From Amycolatopsis balhimycina FH 1894 (GTDB taxonomy: Bacteria > Actinomycetota > Actinomycetes > Mycobacteriales > Pseudonocardiaceae), in contig NZ_KB913037.1 of NCBI RefSeq assembly GCF_000384295.1, positions 7,689,533 through 7,753,532 on the forward strand: a stretch of 64,000 nt of DNA. The letters are read 5' to 3'. Below, one piece after another: positions 26,411 to 36,300 of this stretch. A program made the position numbers and the translations under genes. Position 1 is the stretch's first letter; every line of letters starts with the position of its first letter. Below the pieces are notes generated by a model. That model was not told where the DNA came from and searched no databases. It saw only the letters and a list, made by a program, of their open reading frames with translations.

Positions 26411-27109
26411 ATGACCTACGCACGCTGGCTCCAGGACTTCGAAACCGAGGCCGAACGCCGACGCCGTCGCGAAGATCCGCCATGGTCGCGCGGGGCGCGC
26501 CTGCACCCCGCCCTCGTACGGAGCGTGCAGCGGTTCCAGGTCGGCGAGGCCGGCGATGGCGCCAATCTCGTCGCCAAGGCCGCCGGTGACGACACCTACC
26601 TCGCCGCCGTGAAGCTCTTCGTCGCCGAGGAGCAGAACCACGCGCGGATGCTCGCCGGACTGCTCGCCGCCGCGGGGGTGCCCACCATCGGCAAGCACTG
26701 GTCGGACACCGTCTTCGTCAAGCTGCGGCGGGCCCTGGGGCTGCGGCTCGAACTCATGGTGCTGCTCATCGCCGAGGTCGTGGCCCTGCGCTACTACCGC
26801 GCCCTGCGCGACGGCACGGACGACCCGCTCGTCACGCAGGTCGCGGCCTGGATCCTCGCCGACGAAGAGCGGCACGTGCCCTTCCACTGCCACCGGCTCC
26901 GGATCGGGTTCGAGAACGTCCCCGGGCCCGGGCGCGCCGCGGTGTTCGGCGGGTGGCGGGTGCTGCTGCTCGGCGTCGCGCTCACGGTCGCCGCCGACCA
27001 CGGCCCGGCGTTGCGCGAGCTCGGCGTCGGACGGCTCGTGTTCGTCGCCGACGTCCTCACCGCCTTCGAGGCCGCCCTCGCGCGGATCCGCGGGCGCGTC
27101 ACTTCGTGA
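26411..27109 (+). CDS. Ferritin-like di-iron protein
   Basis: A 232-residue helical protein. Two Glu-containing helices carry E..H-type ligands, AEEQNHARMLAGLL and ADEERHVPFHCHRL, the pattern of ferritin-like/rubrerythrin-type four-helix bundles that bind a di-iron centre. Helices between them are hydrophobic (LELMVLLIAEVVALRYYRAL), and an Arg-rich N-terminus precedes the bundle. The substrate or role (oxygenase, oxidase or iron handling) cannot be told. The end overlaps the convergent prolyl oligopeptidase gene by 11 bases. Confidence 0.8.
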   Translation: MTYARWLQDFETEAERRRRREDPPWSRGARLHPALVRSVQRFQVGEAGDGANLVAKAAGDDTYLAAVKLFVAEEQNHARMLAGLLAAAGVPTIGKHWSDTVFVKLRRALGLRLELMVLLIAEVVALRYYRALRDGTDDPLVTQVAAWILADEERHVPFHCHRLRIGFENVPGPGRAAVFGGWRVLLLGVALTVAADHGPALRELGVGRLVFVADVLTAFEAALARIRGRVTS

Positions 27110-29111
27110 GCTGCTCCCACAGGAACTCGAAGACCAGTGCCCACTTGAACGCCAGCTGCTCGTTGTCCGCCGCGGCGCCGTGGCCGCCTTCGATGTTCTC
27201 GTGGTAGCGGACGTCGTGGCCCTGCTCGCGCATCCGGGCCACCATCTTGCGGGCGTGGGCGGGGTGCACGCGGTCGTCGCGCGTCGACGTCACGAACAGC
27301 GACGGCGGGTAGTTGCGTCCACTGTGGACATTCTGGTACGGCGAATACGCGCCGATGTACGCCCACTCCGTGGCGTCGTCCGGGTCGCCGTACTCCGCCA
27401 TCCACGACGCGCCGGCCAGCAGCAGATGGTAGCGGTGCATGTCCAGCAGCGGGACCTGGCTGACGATCGCCCCGAACCGGTCCGGGTAGCGCGTCAGCAT
27501 GACGCCCATCAGCAGGCCGCCGTTGCTGCCGCCCTGGATCCCCAGCCGCGACGGCGTCGTGATGCCCCGCGAAACCAGGTCCGCGGCCACCGCGGCGAAG
27601 TCCTCGTACACGCGGTGCCGCTCGGCCTTGATCGCCTGGGTGTGCCAGCCGGGCCCGTACTCGCCGCCGCCGCGGATGTTCGCGACGACGTACGTGCCGC
27701 CGCGCGCGAGCCAGCCGCGGCCGATCATCCCGCTGTAGGACGGCGTCAGCGAGACCTCGAAGCCGCCGTAACCGGTCAGCAGCGTCGGGCCGCTCTCGGC
27801 GCCGGACGGCCGGACGACGAAGTACGGGATCTTCGTGCCGTCTTCCGACGTCGCGAAGTACTGCGCGACGCTCATGCCCGAAGCGTCGAAGAACGCCGGA
27901 GCCTGCTTCAGCACTTCGACCTCTTCGCCGACGTGGCCGTAGCTCAACGTGGACGGCTGAAGGAAGCTGCTGGAGTCGAGCAGGTACTCGTCGCTGACGT
28001 CGGGATCGGTGTCGAAGACGTCCGCGCTGCCGAACTCCGGCCCGCCCGCCAGCGGCTCCTCGTGCCAGCCGTCCGGACCCGGAGTCAGCGTGCGCAGCTC
28101 GCTGCGGACGTCGCGCAGCGTGCCGAGGAGCAGGTGGTTGCGCGTCCAGGCCCAGTACTCGAGCGAGGTGTGGTCGTCGGGCGTGAAGAGCGTGGTGAAG
28201 GACCGGTCGCCGGCCATGAAGGCGTCGAAACCGATGGCGATGAGCGAGCCCGCCGGGTGTTCCGTGCCGCCGACGGTCCACGCCGTCCGCGGCCGCACCA
28301 GCAGCCACTCGCGGTGCAGGGACGCGCTCGCGTCGTCCGGGACGTCGATCTTGACCAGCCCACCGGGCGTCCGCAGGTGCAGCTCCGAGCGGTAGAAGTC
28401 GATCGCGCGGCTGACGAAGTCGCGTTCGAAGCCTTCGGTCGGGTCGTGGGACGCGCCGATCGAGACGTCGTCCGGCTTGCCCTCGTAGACCGTGACGGCG
28501 TCGGCGAGCGGGGTGCCGCGGCGCCACTCCTTTGCCAGCCTCGGGTAGCCCGAGCTGGTCAGCGAGCCCGGGCCGAAGTCGGTGCCGAGGTAGACACGGT
28601 CGGCGTCGATCCAGCCGATCCGCGTCTTCGCCTCCGGCACCGTGAACCCGTCCTCGACGAACTCGTGCGCGTCGAGGTCGAACTCGCGGACCACCGTGGC
28701 GTCCGCGCCGCCGCGGGACAGCTCGACCAGGCCGCGCCGGTAGCCCGGCCGCAGCACGGTGGCGCCCTGCCAGACCCAGTTCTCGCCCTCGGCCTCGGCC
28801 AGCGCGTCGACGTCGAGCAGCAGCTCCCACTCGGGCTCGGCCTGCCGGTAGGACTCCAGCGTCGTCCGCCGCCACAGACCACGCGGGTGGCTCGCGTCCT
28901 GCCAGAAGTTGTAGAGGAACTCGCCGCGGCGGCGCACGTACGGGATCCGGTCGTCGGCGTCGAGCACCTGGCGAAGCTCGTCACGCAGCTCGGCGAAACG
29001 CGCGCCGGCGGTCAGCTCGGCCAGCGTTTCGTCGTTGCGGGCGCGCACCCAGCCGAGTGCGTCGTCGCCGGTCACGTCTTCGAGCCACAGGTAGGGATCC
29101 TCGACACTCAT
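27099..29111 (-). CDS. Prolyl oligopeptidase family serine peptidase (S9A-like)
   Basis: A 670-residue enzyme without a signal peptide, probably cytosolic. The N-terminus MSVEDPYLWLEDVTGDDALGW-type opening is the family hallmark; a seven-bladed propeller occupies about residues 70-400 and an alpha/beta-hydrolase fold the remainder. The nucleophile is Ser in QGGSNGGLLMG, the Asp in TSTRDDRVHP and the His in EGGHGAAAD. It cleaves after proline in short peptides. ATG 29111 is the natural start; longer upstream reading is antisense of the zinc-peptidase leader. Length matches the family. Confidence 0.93.
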   Translation of the reverse strand: MSVEDPYLWLEDVTGDDALGWVRARNDETLAELTAGARFAELRDELRQVLDADDRIPYVRRRGEFLYNFWQDASHPRGLWRRTTLESYRQAEPEWELLLDVDALAEAEGENWVWQGATVLRPGYRRGLVELSRGGADATVVREFDLDAHEFVEDGFTVPEAKTRIGWIDADRVYLGTDFGPGSLTSSGYPRLAKEWRRGTPLADAVTVYEGKPDDVSIGASHDPTEGFERDFVSRAIDFYRSELHLRTPGGLVKIDVPDDASASLHREWLLVRPRTAWTVGGTEHPAGSLIAIGFDAFMAGDRSFTTLFTPDDHTSLEYWAWTRNHLLLGTLRDVRSELRTLTPGPDGWHEEPLAGGPEFGSADVFDTDPDVSDEYLLDSSSFLQPSTLSYGHVGEEVEVLKQAPAFFDASGMSVAQYFATSEDGTKIPYFVVRPSGAESGPTLLTGYGGFEVSLTPSYSGMIGRGWLARGGTYVVANIRGGGEYGPGWHTQAIKAERHRVYEDFAAVAADLVSRGITTPSRLGIQGGSNGGLLMGVMLTRYPDRFGAIVSQVPLLDMHRYHLLLAGASWMAEYGDPDDATEWAYIGAYSPYQNVHSGRNYPPSLFVTSTRDDRVHPAHARKMVARMREQGHDVRYHENIEGGHGAAADNEQLAFKWALVFEFLWEQLTK

Positions 29112-29223
29112 GCGTTCAGTCTCGCCTGGTCGAGGGCTCGGCGGCCACCCCGTGGCGTTTTCGTTTCGTGATCCCTGCCTCCCGGGGTGTCCGTATGCTG
29201 GTGCCACACAGCAGGGGGAGAAC

Positions 29224-30204
29224 GTGAACGACGCCGAACCGCCATGGCCGGGGACGGCCCGGCCACCGGAACCCGCGTGGGTGCCGGAGCCGAATCCGTG
29301 GGCCCCGAACTGGGCCGCCGCCCCGCCCGTCCCGATCGCCCCGCCGCGCAGCCGGCTCTGGGGCGCCGTCGGCGGGGTGCTGGTCATCGTGGTGGCCTTT
29401 TCCCTGATCGCCGCCACCATCCCGCGCCGGGTCGACGGGCACGCCGTCGTCGCGCAGGGCGCCGACACCGGCCGCGCCTACGGCGGCTCGGACAAGAAGC
29501 CCCCGAAGGCCGTGCCGGAGCTGGCCCGCAACCCGCTGCTCGGCGCCGGCATCAGCCCCGGGCCCGCCACGTGCTCCCTGCCCGACCTCGGCCGGGCGCC
29601 CGAGCAGCTCAAGGCCTACTACGGCGCGCTCGCCGAATGCCTCGAGCAGTCGTGGCGCCCGGCGCTGGAGAAGGCGAACGAGCCGACGCTGACCGCGGCC
29701 ATTTCGGTGACGCTGCCCGGCCACAGCGCCTGCGGCGAAGCGCCGACGGAGAACGAAGCCGTCGCCTACTACTGCGGTGGCGACACCACGATCTACGCCC
29801 CGACCGACTGGATGCTGTCGGACGCCGGGCTCAACAAGGCGCGGCACATCGCGACGATCGCCCATGAGTACGGCCACCACGTGCAGCGCGAGAGCGGCAT
29901 CCTGTCCGCGGCGGCGGACAAGATGACCTCGCCGGACGAGCACAGCACGGCCGACAAGGAGGTCGTCCGCCGGATCGAGCTGCAGGCGAACTGCTTCGGC
30001 GCGCTGTTCCTGGCGGCCGTCGCCGGCTCGGGCTCGATCAGCCGTTCGCTGGCGAACGCCGCCGTCGCCGACTACGGCCGGGCCAACGACAGCGACACGC
30101 ACGGTTCCCGCGAGCACCAGCTGTCCTGGGCGAAGGCGGGCTACGACAGCAAGGCCACGAAGGCGTGCGACACGTGGAGCGCCCAGGCCGGCGAGGTCAC
30201 CTGA
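29224..30204 (+). CDS. Neutral zinc metallopeptidase (YpfJ-like), membrane-anchored
   Basis: A 326-residue protein with a Pro/Trp-rich cytoplasmic N-terminus (1-40), one membrane helix (about 46-66, WGAVGGVLVIVVAFSLIAAT) and an external zinc peptidase domain. HEYGHH supplies HExxH-type ligands and ELQANCFGA the distal Glu, as in the PF04228 family. GTG 29224 is selected for the AGGGGGAG six bases upstream. Possible cell-envelope protein turnover role; substrate unknown. The 3' end overlaps the convergent mycothiol-dependent enzyme gene by eight bases. Confidence 0.88.
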   Translation: MNDAEPPWPGTARPPEPAWVPEPNPWAPNWAAAPPVPIAPPRSRLWGAVGGVLVIVVAFSLIAATIPRRVDGHAVVAQGADTGRAYGGSDKKPPKAVPELARNPLLGAGISPGPATCSLPDLGRAPEQLKAYYGALAECLEQSWRPALEKANEPTLTAAISVTLPGHSACGEAPTENEAVAYYCGGDTTIYAPTDWMLSDAGLNKARHIATIAHEYGHHVQRESGILSAAADKMTSPDEHSTADKEVVRRIELQANCFGALFLAAVAGSGSISRSLANAAVADYGRANDSDTHGSREHQLSWAKAGYDSKATKACDTWSAQAGEVT

Positions 30205-30769
30205 CCGGCCCAGCCGGATCACGTCCGAGCAGGGCGAGGAACCGGTCGAGGTCGCTCGCGTCCGCCGGCACGTCGACGCGGCGCGCGAACGAGCCGTTGA
30301 CCTCGCGGCCCTCGTCCGGGATGCGCTCGGCCAGCTTCAAGGCGACGCGGACGGCTTCGGCGTCCGGCTCGTAGGGCAGGTCGAGCGTGCGGGCCAGGTC
30401 CCAGCCGTGCGCGACGGTGTCGACCAGGTGCATGTGCGCCGCGATCGCACCGGGGAACGTGCCGAAGTGGTTGATGGTCAGCTTCCGGTCGAGCACGGCG
30501 TCGTCGGCGAAGGCGTCGAGGAAGTCGTCGACGGACGCCTGGTACGCGGCGTAGGCGTCGTCACCGAGGTCGCCGGCGTGCCAGTCCGGGGCCGAGCCGG
30601 CGCGGGCGGCGATCGCGAAGGCGTGGTTCTCACTGACCTGGTGGCGGAGCAGGTCGGCCAGGGTCCAGCCGGCGCACGGCGTGGGACGGGCGAGGTCGGT
30701 CGGTGTCGCGGCGGCGACGAGCTTGTCGAGGACGAGCAGGGTACGGCGGTCGAGTTCGCGGAGATCCAT
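30197..30769 (-). CDS. Maleylpyruvate isomerase family / mycothiol-dependent (DinB-like) enzyme
   Basis: A 190-residue four-helix-bundle protein of the mycothiol-S-transferase superfamily: LVAAATPTDLARPTPCAGWT and LADLLRHQVSENHAF at the N-terminus are the typical start, where the TPCAGW loop and the following His bind metal. IAAHMHLVDTVAHGWDLAR contains the second and third histidine ligands. The start is ATG 30769, since the family begins close to the first helix. Such enzymes use mycothiol for detoxification in actinobacteria; the substrate here is unknown. It is divergent from the MocR regulator. Confidence 0.85.
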   Translation of the reverse strand: MDLRELDRRTLLVLDKLVAAATPTDLARPTPCAGWTLADLLRHQVSENHAFAIAARAGSAPDWHAGDLGDDAYAAYQASVDDFLDAFADDAVLDRKLTINHFGTFPGAIAAHMHLVDTVAHGWDLARTLDLPYEPDAEAVRVALKLAERIPDEGREVNGSFARRVDVPADASDLDRFLALLGRDPAGPVR

Positions 30770-30851
30770 GCTTCGCACGCTAGGCAGCCGAGCGGACCAC
30801 GAGAAGTGCCAAATCCTGCGCAACCTTCGTGGGCCAATCTAGACTGCGCGG

Positions 30852-32267
30852 GTGGAGATCCACATCGACCTGACCGGGACGCGCGGCCACCGCGACGCGA
30901 TCTACCGGCAGCTCCGCGCGGCGATCCTGGACGGCCGCGTCCGGCCCGGCGAGGCGCTGCCGCCGACCCGTGAGCTCGCGCAGCGGCTGGCGGTCTCCCG
31001 GACGACGGTCAGCGCGGCCTACGACCGGCTCACCGCCGAGGGCTTCCTCGCCGGCCGCGTCGGCGCGGGCACGTTCGTCACGGCTTCCCCGGCAGGCCGC
31101 CCCGAGCCGTCGCCCGTCTCCGGCGTGCGGCCGCTGCCGGAATGGGACGCCGTCCCGCCGCCACCCGCGCCCTTCGCCCCGGCACCGGAGTTCGACTTCC
31201 GGCCCGGCGTCCCCGATCTCACGCTGTTCCCGTTCGACACCTGGCGCCGCCTCGTCACGCAGCGGTTGCGGGCGGGCCAGGCCGGCCTGATGACCTACGG
31301 CGACCCGCAGGGCCACGCACCGTTGCGGGAGGAGATCGCCCGGCACGCCGGGGTGTCGCGCGACGTGCGGGCGAGCGCGGCGCAGGTCGTCGTCACCGCC
31401 GGCGCCCAGCAGACGACCGACCTGGTCGCGCGGGTGCTGCTGCGGGCAGGCGACCTGGCCGCCGTCGAGAACCCCGGGTACCCGCCGCCGCGGCTGGTGC
31501 TCGGTGCGCGCGGTGTCCGCGTCGCGCCGGTGCCGGTGGACGCCGAAGGGATCGTCGTCGGCGCCATCCCGGCGGGGACGCGGCTGGTCTACGTGACGCC
31601 GTCGCACCAGTACCCGCTGGGCCTGCCGATGTCGCTGGAGCGCCGGCTCGAGCTGCTCGACTGGGCGGAGCGGAACGACGCGGTGCTCGTCGAGGACGAC
31701 TACGACAGCGAGTTCCGCTACACCGGCAGGCCATTGGAGCCGTTGCACAGCTTGGATTCCCGGGGCCGCGTCGTGTACGTCGGGTCGTTCTCGAAGGTGC
31801 TCTCGCCCGCGCTGCGGCTCGGGTTCCTCGTCGCGCCGCTCTCGCTGGTGTCCGCTTTGGTCAAGGCCCGCTACCTGACGGACTGGCACGCCCCGAACGT
31901 CGAGCAGGCGGCCCTCGCGGCGTTCATGGCCGAAGGCGGCTTCGCGCGGCACGTCCGGCGGATGCGGAAGATCTACCGCGAGCGGCACGAAGTCCTGTCC
32001 GCGTCGCTCGCCCGGGACTTCGCGGATTTCCTGACGCCGCTGCCGTCGACCGCGGGCCTGCACCTGAGCGCGGTCTCGCCGGCCGACTGCGGCGGGCTCG
32101 TCCGCGCCGCGCGGCGTCGCGGCGTGCGGCTGTATTCGCTGGGCGACTTCGGCGTGGGGGAGGACCGGCGGCACGGGCTCGTCTTCGGCTACGGTTCGGT
32201 CACGGCCGAGCGGATCGGGCCGGGACTGGCCCGGCTGCGGGCGCTGGCGGACGAAGGAGCGGCATGA
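30852..32267 (+). CDS. MocR/PdxR-type GntR regulator with aminotransferase domain
   Basis: A 471-residue fusion: residues 1-75 form the GntR winged HTH (LAQRLAVSRTTVSAAYDRLT; GAGTFV), and residues about 100-471 a fold-type I aminotransferase-like domain that binds PLP through the Lys in GSFSKVLSPALRLGF. DDYDSEFRY is the PLP-pyridine Asp region. These proteins sense PLP or an amino-compound adduct. There is no PLP-synthesis gene nearby, so the target may be the coupled TPR-like gene downstream (ATGA overlap) or the divergent mycothiol enzyme. Start GTG 30852. Confidence 0.92.
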   Translation: MEIHIDLTGTRGHRDAIYRQLRAAILDGRVRPGEALPPTRELAQRLAVSRTTVSAAYDRLTAEGFLAGRVGAGTFVTASPAGRPEPSPVSGVRPLPEWDAVPPPPAPFAPAPEFDFRPGVPDLTLFPFDTWRRLVTQRLRAGQAGLMTYGDPQGHAPLREEIARHAGVSRDVRASAAQVVVTAGAQQTTDLVARVLLRAGDLAAVENPGYPPPRLVLGARGVRVAPVPVDAEGIVVGAIPAGTRLVYVTPSHQYPLGLPMSLERRLELLDWAERNDAVLVEDDYDSEFRYTGRPLEPLHSLDSRGRVVYVGSFSKVLSPALRLGFLVAPLSLVSALVKARYLTDWHAPNVEQAALAAFMAEGGFARHVRRMRKIYRERHEVLSASLARDFADFLTPLPSTAGLHLSAVSPADCGGLVRAARRRGVRLYSLGDFGVGEDRRHGLVFGYGSVTAERIGPGLARLRALADEGAA

Positions 32268-32773
32268 CCGACGACGTGATGGTGGCGATCGACGCCGGTC
32301 TGCGGCAGCACATCGGCGGCGACCGCGCGGGCGCGTACGCGACCTTCACGACGTTGTGGGCCTCGATCGGCCCGGACGGTGACCCGCTGCACCGCGTCGC
32401 GCTGGCGCACCACATGGCGGACGTCTGCGACGACCCGGCGGAGGAGCTCGAGTGGGACCTGAGGGCCTTGGCAGCGGCCGATTCACTGACCGACTCGCGG
32501 GCCCAGGAGTACCACTCGTCGCTGGCGGTGCGCGGGTTCTACCCGTCGTTGCACCTCAACCTGGGCGAGGACTACCGCAAGCTCGGCGACCTGGCCGCGG
32601 CCCGCGAACAGCTCGCCCTGGCGCGCGTCCGCCTCGACGCTGTGACATCCGGGGCTTCGCCCCGGGCCGGGGGCTCCGCCACCCGGAACCCCCGAAAAGC
32701 CGCTCTGGGCGACGACGACTACGCCGCCGGGATCCGGCTCGCGGTGGAGGACCTGGCCGGACGTCTCGCCTGA
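32264..32773 (+). CDS. TPR-like hypothetical protein interrupted by a GC-rich hairpin segment
   Basis: A 169-residue protein whose ATG overlaps the MocR TGA, with GAAGGAG upstream. Helical pairs resemble tetratricopeptide repeats (GDRAGAYATFTTLWASIG; DPLHRVALAHHMADVCDD; HLNLGEDYRKLGDLAAAREQ). Between residues about 126 and 145 the sequence turns low-complexity (TSGASPRAGGSATRNPRKA), which is the translation of a GC-rich tandem-hairpin element (32649-32686) inserted in frame, before a final normal helix (DYAAGIRLAVEDLAGRL). Function unknown; probably an accessory to the MocR regulator. Confidence 0.75.
   Translation: MTDDVMVAIDAGLRQHIGGDRAGAYATFTTLWASIGPDGDPLHRVALAHHMADVCDDPAEELEWDLRALAAADSLTDSRAQEYHSSLAVRGFYPSLHLNLGEDYRKLGDLAAAREQLALARVRLDAVTSGASPRAGGSATRNPRKAALGDDDYAAGIRLAVEDLAGRLA
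32649..32686. repeat. GC-rich tandem hairpins inside a coding sequence
   Basis: CCGGGGC-TTC-GCCCCGG (32649-32665) followed by a second imperfect stem (32667-32686). This type of element is normally intergenic in high-GC actinobacteria; compare the pair at 18714-18760. Here the surrounding reading frame stays open. Confidence 0.7.
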
Positions 32774-32875
32774 ATCGGTTTGAATACCACGAAGACGCCC
32801 CGTTTGCCGGACTTTCGCACTGGCCCGGGTGGCCCTAACCTGTGGTGATCCAGCTCACCGACGGGAAGGATCGCC

Positions 32876-33307
32876 ATGCGGATTGCGGATCTGCTGCGCA
32901 AGAAGGGGTCGGCGGTCGCGACGGTCACCCCGGAGACCACGGTGACCACGCTGCTGGCCGGACTGGCCGAACACAACGTCGGAGCGATGGTGGTCGTCGC
33001 CCCGGACGGTTCGATCGCGGGAATCGTCTCGGAACGCGACGTGGTCCGCCGGCTGAACGAGCACGGCCCCGGCCTGCTCGACGGGCCGGTGTCGGAGATC
33101 ATGACGAAACTGGTGGCCAGCTGCGGCCCGGACGACTCGGTGGACCAGCTGTCGGTCCTGATGACGGAACGCCGGATCCGCCACGTCCCGGTCCTCGTCG
33201 ACGGACGGCTGGCCGGGATCATCTCCATCGGGGATGTCGTGAAGAACCGGATGGAACAGCTGGAGCAGAGCCAGGAACAGCTCCAGGCCTACATCTCGCA
33301 GGGTTGA
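32876..33307 (+). CDS. Two-CBS-domain protein
   Basis: A 143-residue stand-alone CBS pair. CBS1 (about 1-65) holds AVATVTPETTVTTLLAGLA and IAGIVSERDVVRRL; CBS2 (about 75-130) holds PDDSVDQLSVLMTERRIRH and LAGIISIGDVVKNRM. The C-terminus is a Gln/Glu-rich helix. Such proteins bind adenine nucleotides (ATP, AMP, SAM or NAD) and act as energy sensors or partners. No operon partner: the upstream MocR/TPR unit ends 100 bases before, and the stop codon forms one edge of a 66-base hairpin shared with the convergent TIR gene. Confidence 0.93.
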   Translation: MRIADLLRKKGSAVATVTPETTVTTLLAGLAEHNVGAMVVVAPDGSIAGIVSERDVVRRLNEHGPGLLDGPVSEIMTKLVASCGPDDSVDQLSVLMTERRIRHVPVLVDGRLAGIISIGDVVKNRMEQLEQSQEQLQAYISQG

Positions 33308-33370
33308 TCGTGTGGGGGGTCTGTGGCCGACGACGGCACCGTCGTCGGCCACAGACCCCCCACACGATCA
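33305..33370. terminator. Perfect 66-base hairpin bounded by the stop codons of two convergent genes
   Basis: 32-base perfect arms (33305-33336 and 33339-33370) around CA. The first three bases, TGA, are the stop of the CBS gene, and the last three, TCA, are the stop of the TIR gene on the minus strand. It is a strong bidirectional terminator candidate and unrelated in sequence to the four-copy palindrome family. Confidence 0.95.
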
Positions 33371-36300
33371 CGGCATCTGCGGGGCGGCCCTCTCACGGAT
33401 GCTGAGGCGCGGATCGGCGGCCAGGATGTCCCGGATCGGTGCATGTTCCAGTCGGTCGGTGAGGGCATCGGCCAGGCTGGCTCGCACGATCCGGGCCGGG
33501 TCACGAGCCAACGACAATCCCGGCTCCGGCTCTGTCGGTGACTGGGCCCACAGGACTGCGGCGAGCGCCCGGACATGTTCGTTCATGTGGGTGGCCAGGA
33601 GATCGGGTGGCAAGTCGTCTGCCGAAGAATTCAGGACCAGCAGCGTCTGCACGATCTTCTTCACCTCGATCTCGTCCGGGCGAGCGAGCAGCCGAATCGC
33701 TTGCCTCCGGACCACGTTTCGTTCTTCTTCCGTATCCGCGAGGTACGCACACGCTCGAACTGCTGTATCGGTTGTGGTGTTCGGGCCGAAGTTGACTCGC
33801 ATGAAACTCAGCGGGTGCTGCATTCCCACCATCATCAGGTCATGCCCGCTCAACGGCTGGTCGTCACCCATCAGCGGGAGCACCGCGTCGAATGCGCGCT
33901 TGCGTTCTTCGGAGGAGAGGTCCGGCGCGATGCCGGCAAGTTCGTCCAGAGTGTCCCGTCGGTTGGCGATCCCCTCGGCCGGGTCGAGGGCTTGGCGCAG
34001 CAAGGCCGCCACGAGCTCGGCCCTGAGCTCGTCGTCCAGCAGATCCGATGTGGCGACCAGCCAAGTGTTGTAACCCCAAATCGACATGACGCCCGGCTGC
34101 GGGCGCTCGCGATCGATGACCGCCCGCGCTGTCGCGGCCACGCGCTCGCGAATCCGGTCGGTCGCCACGCCGATTCTGACGAGGACGGACCGTGCCCATC
34201 GGTTTCCCGCCTCGGCCGGGCCGAGCAGGATGGCTTCGGCGCACTCCTTGTGTTTTTCCAGCAGCGACAGCCCGGAGCACAACGCTTTTCCGCCGAAGTC
34301 GTCGTTGAAGACGGCACCCTCCAGCAACTGCTGAACGGCCAACCCGGCCAAACCGGGGTGCCGTCCGGCGATGCCGATCAACAGCCGAGCGTGATCGGTG
34401 TCGGTATGTCGGCCCGTGCTTTCGTCGCGGGGAATCCACGGTTCTGTCGCGGTCAGGACGCGGCGAGCCTGAGACTCGTCCAACCGTGGACCGAGGGCCA
34501 CGAGTGCCTTGGTCGCGCGCGTGACCAGGTGACTGAACAAGGTGGGGCGCGGACCGCGTCCCTCGATCAGGTCGAGCGCGACAGCGATCCAAGCAGCCGC
34601 GTCTTCCGCACCGAGGAGGTCGCCCACCACCGCCGCGACCTCGAGCGCTGCGCCGAGCTGGCCGGCAGTACTTTCGGCGACGCCGACCGGCCAGCGCAGC
34701 GCTGCTTCAGGCAGCTCGGCAGCGGCGAGCGAGGCGATTTTCCCGGCCTCCGCGCGAACCAGTTCTCGCAGGCCGGCGAGCGGCTCGTCGTTGTCTTTCA
34801 GCACCGAACCGAGGGTTTCGGAGGTCCCCATCTCTCCGACGAGGTCGCCTCGGACGCAGGCCTTCCATCGCCATTGCGTGAGCAGCCTGACCGCTTGCCG
34901 GCCCTTGCCCTCGGCGATGCTCCGGAGAGCTCGCTCTTCGAGTGTCGGGCTGCCCGGCAAGCGATGCGACCAGGTTCCGTTACGTAGGTGCTGCGCGAAC
35001 GGATGCTCCGTGTCGCCGGTCGCGAAGAATGTGCCTTCGCGCACGCGAAGCGCCCTGAGCGCATAGAGCCAGTCGGCTGCCTCGTCGTTCATTCTCTCGG
35101 TAAGTGCCCGGGCGATCGCGTCCTGGTAGGTGCGGATCGCTCCAACGAAGTCGTCCGTGAAGGACAGGGAGCGCGCTTTGCGGGCGAGGATCCACGCTCG
35201 ATGCTCAGGACCGAACTGCAGCGCCCGGTCGTGCAGTTCCGCCCACTCCCCGGTCACGTCCGCGACACACATGCTCAATCGTACTGCCAGGTCTTCTTCG
35301 CGTGATCCCCGCCGAGGAAGCGGAAGGGACAACGACGTCAACCGTTCGAGGCGCTGCTCGACCACCTCGGTTTCACCTTCCGCGATCGCGTGCTCCGCCA
35401 GGAAGACGGCCGCGTCGAGTAAGTGCGGATCATCCTGCCGCAGCGCGTCGAAAGGAGCCGCGAGCTGGTCACCGATTCCCGTGAGTCCGGTACAGACACG
35501 TTCCGCGGCTCGGGCGACGGCGAGGGCACGGCCGAACTTGCAGTCGTCGGCATGTCCCTCGTTCTGTCGCTCGAAGGGGGAAACATGCCCGATCGTGTCC
35601 CCGGTTTCATTCATCGACTTCCACATCAGGGTGAGGTGGACCGCCGCGCCCTCGTCGAGGAAGCCGGCCTGAAGCAAGGTTTGTGCCTGCTTCGCGCGGA
35701 TGTCACGGGCATGCACGTCGAAGCCGGCCTCGCTGAGGACATCGGCCACCTTGCGGTACCCGGTGGCGGCACGGGCCGGATCCGTTTTCGCCATCGCGTC
35801 GGCCGTGACGTTGTCCTGCTCGACCCCGAGATGTCGTAAGGGTCCTTGGTTGACCGCGTTGGACAGGACTTCGCGTTCTGTCTTGGGCAACGGCTCCGCG
35901 TCCGAGGCGGGTCGGATGTGTGCTGAAAACCTGCTGCGGAACTCTGTCACCGAACGACAGATGATCGGGGCGTACGCCTGCGAGAACGCGGAGGTCGCGC
36001 CGGAGGCCTCGAATGCCGCGCGCACATCATCCTGCTGCAGGTGCGGAAGCCGCACCGGCTCCGAGTCCAGGCGGCGGCCTGGTCCCACCGGCAGCAGTAC
36101 CCGGTGTCCTCGGGCAACGGCTCCTTTGATGTCGGGGTCCTTGTGCCAGGGAACCAGGACGCAGGACCGGGCTATGGCGATACACCGAGTCCACGCGTCC
36201 GCGTCGTGCACGAGGATCGTCCGCAGGCCATCCGGTGTGCTGTCGGTGAAGACCGCGGCGATGAAGGCCAGCGCGAGTTCTTCGGATTCACCCTGGATGA

